7,625 bases of DNA, taken from positions 365 to 7,989 of the forward strand of contig JALUKJ010000327.1 of assembly GCA_027056615.1 (NCBI GenBank). The letters are read 5' to 3'. Below are positions 1-4,386 of the stretch, piece after piece (within the stretch, counting starts at the first letter, position 1; each line of letters opens with the position of its first letter). Under the pieces are notes generated by a model, which saw nothing but the letters and a program-made list of their open reading frames with translations, was not told where the DNA came from and ran no database searches. The translations under genes and the position numbers were made by a program. Source of the stretch: Campylobacteraceae bacterium (GTDB taxonomy: Bacteria; Campylobacterota; Campylobacteria; Campylobacterales; Sulfurovaceae).

Positions 1-295
1 GTATTGTAGTTGCATTTTTTCTTTTTAATAGTTCCAATAACTTATAAGCAGTATAAGCTTTAAACTTTTGCATACTTTTAACAATATCATCACTTTGAGC
101 TACAAGATGTAAATGATTTTCAAGTATGACGTATGAAAAAATAGTCAAATTATCACTCTTTTGTAAGTGGGTAAGGCTATCTATAAGTATTTGTACACTC
201 TCTTGGTTTGTAAATATGGGTAACCAATGTAAAATTGTACAAGTTAAAAAATATGGATATGTTGGTTCATAGACCTTGTTTCTGCTTCTTGCCAT
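1..295 (-). CDS. REP-associated tyrosine transposase (RAYT, Y1/HUH), copy 1, N-terminal part only
   Basis: The reading frame starts with ATG at 295 and runs off the left edge of the window after 98 full codons, so it is partial because of the window and need not be broken. It encodes the N-terminal half of a Y1-type single-strand transposase: start MARSRNKVYEPTYP and the HUH motif ENHLHLVA (H61, H63). It aligns without gaps to the complete copy at 2903-3436, with nine base differences over 295 positions by my hand alignment. Five of these change residues (A2/G2, Y15/H15, L37/V37, V72/A72, K85/E85). The frame is open throughout, so the gene looks maintained. I see no clear Shine-Dalgarno sequence. 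RAYTs are known to cut and join single-stranded REP hairpins; that activity is inferred here. Whether the catalytic Tyr is present lies outside the window. Confidence 0.85.
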   Translation of the reverse strand, partial: MARSRNKVYEPTYPYFLTCTILHWLPIFTNQESVQILIDSLTHLQKSDNLTIFSYVILENHLHLVAQSDDIVKSMQKFKAYTAYKLLELLKRKNATTI

Positions 296-341
296 GATTA
301 AGTTTATCATTTTATTGGTTATAGGGGCTTTATTTTGTTAT

Positions 342-385
342 TGTGATTCCTATAGGTATTCCACAACTGGAGTTGTGGAACGAGG
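342..385 (+). repeat. REP-like palindromic element upstream of RAYT copy 1
   Basis: A 44-bp unit identical to the one at 3458-3501. Its core, at 359-380, is a perfect 10-bp inverted repeat: TTCCACAACT, GG, AGTTGTGGAA. A second small palindrome, CCTATAGG, lies on its left side. It lies 5' of the RAYT start at 295, in the same position relative to the gene as the unit at 3458-3501. Hairpins beside a RAYT gene are the expected substrates of this family, but activity on this hairpin is inferred. Confidence 0.8.
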
Positions 386-463
386 TAAAAAAATATTTTT
401 TTCATAAGTGAACCTCTCTTTTATTATAATTTTGAATTATATTTAAAGAATAGAACTCTTAAC

Positions 464-477
464 TTGATTTAAGTCAA
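464..477 (+). promoter_or_regulatory. FNR/DNR-like box 1 (TTGATTTAAGTCAA)
   Basis: The sequence TTGAT-TTAA-GTCAA matches the FNR/NNR/DNR consensus TTGAT-N4-ATCAA with one mismatch. Such sites in front of nir genes bind Crp/Fnr-family regulators that respond to low oxygen or nitric oxide. It lies 113 bases ahead of the cytochrome c start. No ideal -10 sits at the class II distance from it, so it may be an upstream site working with the box at 522-535. The regulator itself is not in the window. Confidence 0.6.
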
Positions 478-521
478 TATAATTCAACACTTAAAAATTA
501 ATCATAAAATTACTATTTTTC

Positions 522-563
522 TTGTTTCAAATCAATCGCTATTATAGAAAATAGTGTTATTAT
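522..563 (+). promoter_or_regulatory. Probable operon promoter with FNR/DNR-like box 2 and -10 hexamer
   Basis: TTGTT-TCAA-ATCAA at 522-535 matches the FNR-type consensus with one mismatch. Its centre is 528.5. A TATTAT hexamer at 558-563 would place transcription start near 570, which puts the box at -41.5. This is the classic class II activator position, where the box replaces a -35 element. The predicted leader is about 20 bases and contains the AAGGA ribosome site at 578-582. The geometry is seen directly; promoter activity and regulator are inferred. An alternative -10 (TATTAT at 540-545) fits the boxes less well. Confidence 0.5.
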
Positions 564-589
564 CTTTAGATAAAAATAAGGATATTTCA

Positions 590-988
590 ATGAAAAAAAT
601 ATTTACTTCTTTTCTGTTTTTTTTACTTTTAACATTGGGGAGCCATGCAGAGAGTGGCAAAAAAGTATTTGAGACCTACTGTTGGGGATGTCATCATCAA
701 ACTGCTATGGCTTTTGGACCATCTTTTGCTACTATAGCTTCTAAAAGAACAGCCCAAGAGATAGAGGCAATGATTACAGACCCTAAAAGTGTTTCTAAAC
801 TCTTTGGCTATAAACGAAATGCAATGCCTAAACTAAAATTAAAACCAGAAGAGCTAAAAGCTATAACTAACTACATTTTATCATTTAAAGATATTTCTAA
901 TGAGGATAATAATACAAGTGAAGAGCAAAACAAAACAATCATAAAAAAACCTTATCCTAATATTGCTATTGCTAAGGAGGCACACTAA
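590..988 (+). CDS. Periplasmic mono-heme cytochrome c (NirC/c551-like) of a heme d1 operon
   Basis: This is a 132-residue exported electron-transfer protein. Residues 1-20 form a Sec signal peptide (KK, then a Phe/Leu-rich core, then SHA) with likely cleavage before ES. The heme-attachment motif is CWGCH (C31, C34, H35). The likely distal ligand is M79 in NAMPKLKL, as in small class I cytochromes c. After about residue 103 comes an Asn/Glu/Lys-rich tail ending PYPNIAIAKEAH, which I do not recognise. I chose ATG 590 over the in-frame GTG at 554 because the signal peptide begins there and AAGGA (578-582) sits 7 bases upstream. The stop is followed at once by the nirJ start. Next to nirJ and nirE it probably delivers electrons to cytochrome cd1 nitrite reductase or acts in heme d1 maturation (NirC/NirM-like). 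The exact role is inferred from context. Confidence 0.85.
   Translation: MKKIFTSFLFFLLLTLGSHAESGKKVFETYCWGCHHQTAMAFGPSFATIASKRTAQEIEAMITDPKSVSKLFGYKRNAMPKLKLKPEELKAITNYILSFKDISNEDNNTSEEQNKTIIKKPYPNIAIAKEAH
974..980 (+). promoter_or_regulatory. Ribosome binding site for nirJ (AAGGAGG)
   Basis: A full-consensus Shine-Dalgarno lies inside the last codons of the cytochrome gene, 9 bases before ATG 990. It decides the nirJ start against the longer in-frame TTG at 963, whose extra nine residues would be encoded across this site. It also implies translational coupling with the upstream gene. Confidence 0.85.
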
Positions 989-989
989 T

Positions 990-2120
990 ATGTTTAGACT
1001 CTCTAACTTACTTAACTCAGTAGTTGCAGATAAACCAGCACGAGTACTCAATGGTAGTATTGCAATTTGGAACTTTACAAACCGTTGTAATCTCTCTTGT
1101 CTACACTGTTACTCAAAAGCAGACCTAAATGCTGTAGATACTCTTACTACAGATAATATTTTAAACACTTTACCTAAACTCAAAGCAAATGGTGTAAAAT
1201 TTCTTATCTTTTCAGGTGGAGAGCCACTGACTAGAGGTGACATCTATGATATAGCTTCACGTTGTAAAGATTTGGGTATTGTAACTTATCTCTCTACTAA
1301 TGGTTTGTATGTTAAAAAGTCAAATGCCGAGCAGATTTTAGATACCTTTAACTATATTGGTATTAGTATTGATGGTAGCGAAGAGGTACATGATAAATTT
1401 CGTGGACTTAAAGGGTCGTTCAAAGAGTCTATGAAAGCAGTAGATTTACTTAATAGTTATGGAAAAACAAAGGTTGGTATACGCTTTACCCTTACAAAAG
1501 ATACTTATGACGACTTGCAATTTATTTTTGAATTGGCAGAAGAGCATAATATTCCTAAAGTTTACATCTCTCACCTTGTCTACTCAGGAAGAGGATTAGA
1601 AAATTTAGAGATGGATTTAAGTAAAGAGCAACGCATTACGGCTGTAAATTATATTTTAGATAAAGCTTTTGAGTATCATGAAAGTGGACGAGATATAGAG
1701 ATAGTTACAGGTAATATGGAGATGGACGCTATTTTATTTTATGATAGATTTATAAAAAAATATCCCCAATATGCAGATGAGATGAAAAAACGGCTTATAG
1801 CTTGGGGTGGAAACTCAGCAGGTAGAAAACTACTAAATATTGACTCAGAAGGGTTTGTAAAACCTGACCCATTTTTCCCTCTTAAAATTGGTAATATTTT
1901 AAAAGAGGATTTTTCAGATATATGGACAAATAAGCCAACTAATATATTAGAAAAATTAAGAGTACACCCAAGAAAACTAAGTGGAAAGTGTGAAACATGT
2001 CAATATTTAAATATATGTAATGGAGGTTCAAGGAGTCGTGCTTATGCAATACATGGAGATTTATGGGCAGAAGACCCCTCGTGTTATTTAACAAATGAAC
2101 AAACAAAGGAATCTATATAA
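990..2120 (+). CDS. nirJ: Heme d1 biosynthesis radical SAM protein NirJ
   Basis: A 376-residue cytoplasmic radical SAM enzyme. The 4Fe-4S/SAM motif is C33-x3-C37-x2-C40 (CNLSCLHCY), followed by the GGE SAM-binding motif at 76-78 (FSGGEPL). A C-terminal SPASM-like cysteine cluster, C334-x2-C337-x5-C343 with C365, should hold an auxiliary cluster. In the known pathway NirJ acts on 12,18-didecarboxysiroheme, removing two propionate side chains on the way to the carbonyl groups of heme d1. The close paralogues AhbC and AhbD (alternative heme pathway) share this architecture. The call rests on the partners: a periplasmic cytochrome c before it and a SUMT (NirE) overlapping its end by one base (TAATG). 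ATG 990 is chosen for the perfect ribosome site. Length is normal for the family and no key residue is missing. Confidence 0.85.
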   Translation: MFRLSNLLNSVVADKPARVLNGSIAIWNFTNRCNLSCLHCYSKADLNAVDTLTTDNILNTLPKLKANGVKFLIFSGGEPLTRGDIYDIASRCKDLGIVTYLSTNGLYVKKSNAEQILDTFNYIGISIDGSEEVHDKFRGLKGSFKESMKAVDLLNSYGKTKVGIRFTLTKDTYDDLQFIFELAEEHNIPKVYISHLVYSGRGLENLEMDLSKEQRITAVNYILDKAFEYHESGRDIEIVTGNMEMDAILFYDRFIKKYPQYADEMKKRLIAWGGNSAGRKLLNIDSEGFVKPDPFFPLKIGNILKEDFSDIWTNKPTNILEKLRVHPRKLSGKCETCQYLNICNGGSRSRAYAIHGDLWAEDPSCYLTNEQTKESI

Positions 2121-2851
2121 TGGGGAGAGTATATTTAACAGGTGCAGGTCCAGGCGATATTGAGTTACTTACGGTAAAAGCGTTACGTGTGGTAAGAGAA
2201 GCAGATGTAATTATCTATGATAGACTTGCTAATCCTGATATTTTACAAGAAGCAAAAGATGGATGTGAATTTATCTATGTAGGTAAAAAAGACTCTTACC
2301 ATACCTTACCTCAAGAGGAGATAAATGAAGTCATCTATCAATCAGCATTAAAATATGACAATGTAGTACGTCTTAAAGGTGGAGACCCTATGGTTTTTGG
2401 ACGAGGAGGGGAAGAGGGGCTTTACCTACATGAACGCAATATTAATTTTGAGTTTATTCCTGGGATTACTTCTGCTATTTCCGTTCCAGAATATGCTGGT
2501 ATTCCTGTCACACATCGTGGTATAACTGTCTCATTTAGAGTAGTTACTGGACATGAGTCAAGAAAGGAACACTCTCAAATTCATTGGGAAAACTTTAAAA
2601 CAGATGATACAATAGTCTTTTTAATGGGACTACACAATCTCAAAAAAATAACTAGAAAACTAATGAAAATAGGTAAATCAAAAGACCACCCTGTAGCTGT
2701 TATTAGTCGTGGTACAAGACCAGATGAAAAGACAGTTATTGGAACTCTTGAAGATATTTATGAAAAAGCAAAAGATTTACCAACACCTGCACTTATTGTA
2801 GTGGGCGAGGTTGTAAATCTACATGAGCAACTTTCGTGGTTTGAAAAGTAA
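2120..2851 (+). CDS. nirE: Uroporphyrinogen-III C-methyltransferase (SUMT), NirE/CobA type
   Basis: A 243-residue tetrapyrrole methylase that uses two SAM to convert uroporphyrinogen III to precorrin-2, the entry step to siroheme, heme d1 and cobalamin. Family motifs are in order: VYLTGAGPGD (4-13), RLKGGDPMVFGRGGEE (84-99), PGITSAI (114-120), YAGIPVTHRG (125-134) and PTPALIVVGEVV (221-232). It is a stand-alone methylase; the dehydrogenase/ferrochelatase half found in CysG is absent. Its ATG overlaps the nirJ stop by one base and AAAGGA lies 9 bases upstream (2105-2110), so it is translationally coupled to nirJ. Operon context favours the heme d1 role (NirE), though the sequence alone would also fit CobA. 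It is the last plus-strand gene; the REP unit begins 5 bases after its stop. Confidence 0.9.
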   Translation: MGRVYLTGAGPGDIELLTVKALRVVREADVIIYDRLANPDILQEAKDGCEFIYVGKKDSYHTLPQEEINEVIYQSALKYDNVVRLKGGDPMVFGRGGEEGLYLHERNINFEFIPGITSAISVPEYAGIPVTHRGITVSFRVVTGHESRKEHSQIHWENFKTDDTIVFLMGLHNLKKITRKLMKIGKSKDHPVAVISRGTRPDEKTVIGTLEDIYEKAKDLPTPALIVVGEVVNLHEQLSWFEK

Positions 2852-2856
2852 TTTTT

Positions 2857-2900
2857 ACTCGTTCCACAACTCCAGTTGTGGAACGCCTATTGGAGTTACA
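2857..2900 (-). repeat. REP-like element downstream of RAYT copy 2 (inverted relative to 3458-3501)
   Basis: The hairpin at 2860-2885 has a perfect 12-bp stem, CGTTCCACAACT, CC, AGTTGTGGAACG. The whole 44-bp stretch matches the reverse complement of 3458-3501 at 38 of 44 positions by hand alignment, including the flank past the hairpin. The RAYT gene is therefore bracketed by inverted REP units, an arrangement typical of RAYT loci. It lies between the nirE stop and the RAYT stop (3 bases away) and might stabilise the 3' ends of both convergent mRNAs. Neither strand shows a good T-run right after the stem, so a standard terminator is unlikely. Confidence 0.8.
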
Positions 2901-2902
2901 AC

Positions 2903-3436
2903 TCACCATAATCTCTCTACTTTCAACAAACCCTCAATATCTTTATAATCTTTAGCAGAAGAATATCGCCAATGTTCAGCCTCTTTAATGTAACCTCTTT
3001 TAACATGATTTTGATGTATATAATTTATTTTTTCAAACATCATAGCTTCTGATTGTATGAGTTTAGGATGAAATCCTTCTTTCCATATTTGATAGGTACT
3101 TTTTGTTTTATGAGCTTTTTTATGAAAAGCAAATTGCTTAAGTATTGTAGTTGCATTTTTCCTTTTTAATAGTTCTAATAACTCATAAGCAGTATAAGCT
3201 TTAAACTTTTGCATACTTTTAGCAATATCATCACTTTGAGCTACAAGATGTAAATGATTTTCAAGTATGACGTATGAAAAAATAGTCAAATTATCACTCT
3301 TTTGTAAGTGGGTAAGGCTATCTATAACTATTTGTACACTCTCTTGGTTTGTAAATATGGGTAACCAATGTAAGATTGTACAAGTTAAAAAATGTGGATA
3401 TGTTGGTTCATAAACCTTGTTTCTGCTTCTTCCCAT
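2903..3436 (-). CDS. REP-associated tyrosine transposase (RAYT, Y1/HUH family), copy 2, complete
   Basis: A 177-residue Y1-type (IS200-like fold) single-strand DNA transposase. The HUH metal site is H61-L-H63 in ENHLHLVA. The motif NYIHQNHVKRGY (138-149) matches the YIxxNPVxxG signature of RAYTs, making Y139 the probable catalytic tyrosine by motif alignment. A WRYSS motif (156-160) follows, also typical. The length is usual for the family. It has no terminal repeats of an insertion sequence; instead inverted REP units lie 3 bases past its stop and 22 bases ahead of its start. RAYTs are thought to nick and move REP hairpins and are generally not self-mobile, but here a near-identical second copy lies 3.1 kb away. 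No Shine-Dalgarno is visible before ATG 3436, so expression is probably low. Substrate and activity are inferred. Confidence 0.88.
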   Translation of the reverse strand: MGRSRNKVYEPTYPHFLTCTILHWLPIFTNQESVQIVIDSLTHLQKSDNLTIFSYVILENHLHLVAQSDDIAKSMQKFKAYTAYELLELLKRKNATTILKQFAFHKKAHKTKSTYQIWKEGFHPKLIQSEAMMFEKINYIHQNHVKRGYIKEAEHWRYSSAKDYKDIEGLLKVERLW

Positions 3437-3501
3437 GATTTAAGTTTATCATTTTATTGTGATTCCTATAGGTATTCCACAACTGGAGTTGTGGAACGAG
3501 G
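3142..3501 (+). repeat. Long direct repeat of 1-385 (RAYT 5' half, leader and REP)
   Basis: Bases 3142-3436 align without gaps to 1-295, with nine mismatches. The leader then differs by one T insertion and by a 26-base segment present only in the left copy (within 320-346). That segment lies between TTATTG repeats, so slippage or short-repeat deletion in the right copy is a simple explanation. The final 44 bases (3458-3501) are identical to 342-385. Both copies have the same orientation and enclose the heme d1 operon. The full extent of the left copy is unknown because of the window edge. Confidence 0.9.
3458..3501 (+). repeat. REP-like element upstream of RAYT copy 2
   Basis: Identical over 44 bases to 342-385. 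The core palindrome TTCCACAACT, GG, AGTTGTGGAA is at 3475-3496, with the flanking CCTATAGG palindrome at 3465-3472. It lies 8 bases beyond the nuclease stop codon (minus strand) and 22 bases ahead of the RAYT start. It therefore separates two co-oriented genes and could limit read-through or stabilise the nuclease mRNA end. Confidence 0.8.
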
Positions 3502-3509
3502 AAAATTAT

Positions 3510-4232
3510 CTAATTTTTTGACATAGGTTTTACCGTATTACAATTAACCTTATGAGAAGAGAGAAGGTCACTATTACTATTTGCATTTGGTTCATTTGCA
3601 TAGTAGTAACACTCTTTATAACTCTCATCGTTATTGTATAGTATTTTATAGAAACCCATTGAGACAGCTATGTTATCTTCTCCTATTCGCTTTGGTTTAG
3701 AGTTATATTTAACTATATTTAAAATATTTACTAAACCTAACTCCACAGCTTTATCTCTAGCATACTTCTCAACTTTTACCCACATATCTTGGTTTACTTC
3801 AGGAACTTGGGGAATAATATTTGCTAAAGAGTAGGTAGCCTCTAAGCTCTCTTGACTCCAATCAAAACCAGCATCTGGAGCTAAATGACCACGGTCATAA
3901 CCAGAGTTAGTATAGTCTGAGTATTTTGCACGTTGACTAGGTATAAGGCTCTCCTCTTCATAAAAACGTGGTCGCTCTTTAATATTTTTTTCATTAACTA
4001 AATCACCATAAAGAGTATAGGCAACACTTTTGGCTGTTTTAAAGTTGTAACTATAACAGATTTCAAGAAACTCTTTGTCTACAATAGTATCACAGTTAGT
4101 ATTATTAATAAATTGTTTTTTAATACCTATTTTCACAGGATTAGTATTGTTATTGGATTGAGATGGAGTAAACTGTGTACTACCACAACCAATAAAAAAA
4201 AGTGTAGTTGCAAGAAGAAGAGTTTTTATCAT
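3510..4232 (-). CDS. Lipoprotein DNA/RNA non-specific endonuclease (NUC1/Endonuclease_NS family)
   Basis: A 240-residue exported nuclease of the beta-beta-alpha-metal type that cuts DNA and RNA with a bound Mg2+. Residues 1-15 are a signal peptide ending in FFIG with a lipobox Cys at C16, so it is probably a lipid-anchored envelope protein. The linker to about residue 40 is Ser/Asn/Gln rich. The catalytic motif is D113-R-G-H116 (H116 as general base). The downstream motif N147-Q-D-M-W-V-K-V-E155 has the same eight-residue Asn-to-Glu spacing as N119 and E127 of Serratia nuclease as I recall it. All active-site residues are therefore present. A ribosome site AGGAAAA (4240-4246) lies about 7 bases before ATG 4232. 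It may serve nutrient scavenging or defence against incoming DNA; the physiological role is unknown. No partner or immunity gene is visible. Confidence 0.85.
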   Translation of the reverse strand: MIKTLLLATTLFFIGCGSTQFTPSQSNNNTNPVKIGIKKQFINNTNCDTIVDKEFLEICYSYNFKTAKSVAYTLYGDLVNEKNIKERPRFYEEESLIPSQRAKYSDYTNSGYDRGHLAPDAGFDWSQESLEATYSLANIIPQVPEVNQDMWVKVEKYARDKAVELGLVNILNIVKYNSKPKRIGEDNIAVSMGFYKILYNNDESYKECYYYANEPNANSNSDLLSSHKVNCNTVKPMSKN

Positions 4233-4282
4233 AGTGGGTATTTTCCTATATTTTTTTTAACTATTTAGCTATCTAAAAAGAT

Positions 4283-4317
4283 TCTTGATGTTTACATCAA
4301 GATAAATGCTTATTATA
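4283..4317 (-). promoter_or_regulatory. Candidate nuclease promoter with palindromic operator
   Basis: On the minus strand a perfect -10 TATAAT lies at 4317-4312 and predicts a start near 4305. Immediately downstream, at 4302-4283, is a perfect 8-bp inverted repeat, TCTTGATG, 4-base spacer, CATCAAGA. It has TTGAT/ATCAA half-sites, but with a spacer of six, not four, so it is not a canonical FNR box. The palindrome would cover about +4 to +23 of the nuclease transcript and could be a repressor operator. Alternatively it is a weak terminator for dnaG, since a CTTTTT run follows the stem three bases on; the stem is AT-rich. No good -35 is seen. Confidence 0.35.
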
Positions 4318-4386
4318 ATATTTTATTAAATTACTAACATAGTTATCTACTTTAAATTACTATAACATAAAGATGGTGTTTTTCAC

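Noticed and set aside
426..440. AT-only inverted repeat ATAATT-TTG-AATTAT
   Set aside because: Six A/T pairs are expected by chance in this AT-rich intergenic stretch.
554..589. Earlier GTG start for the cytochrome c gene
   Set aside because: It would add 12 charged residues before the signal peptide, has no ribosome site and lies over the predicted -10 hexamer.
963..989. Earlier TTG start for nirJ
   Set aside because: It overlaps the cytochrome coding end and the AAGGAGG that serves ATG 990.
2857..2900. REP hairpin as a rho-independent terminator for nirE or RAYT
   Set aside because: The stem is good, but neither strand has a T-run directly after it and the same unit recurs at other RAYT ends, so a REP element explains it better.
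342..3501. CRISPR-like array from the three repeated palindromes
   Set aside because: The three units are widely and unequally spaced, lie in mixed orientation and are tied to RAYT genes; there are no spacers or cas genes.
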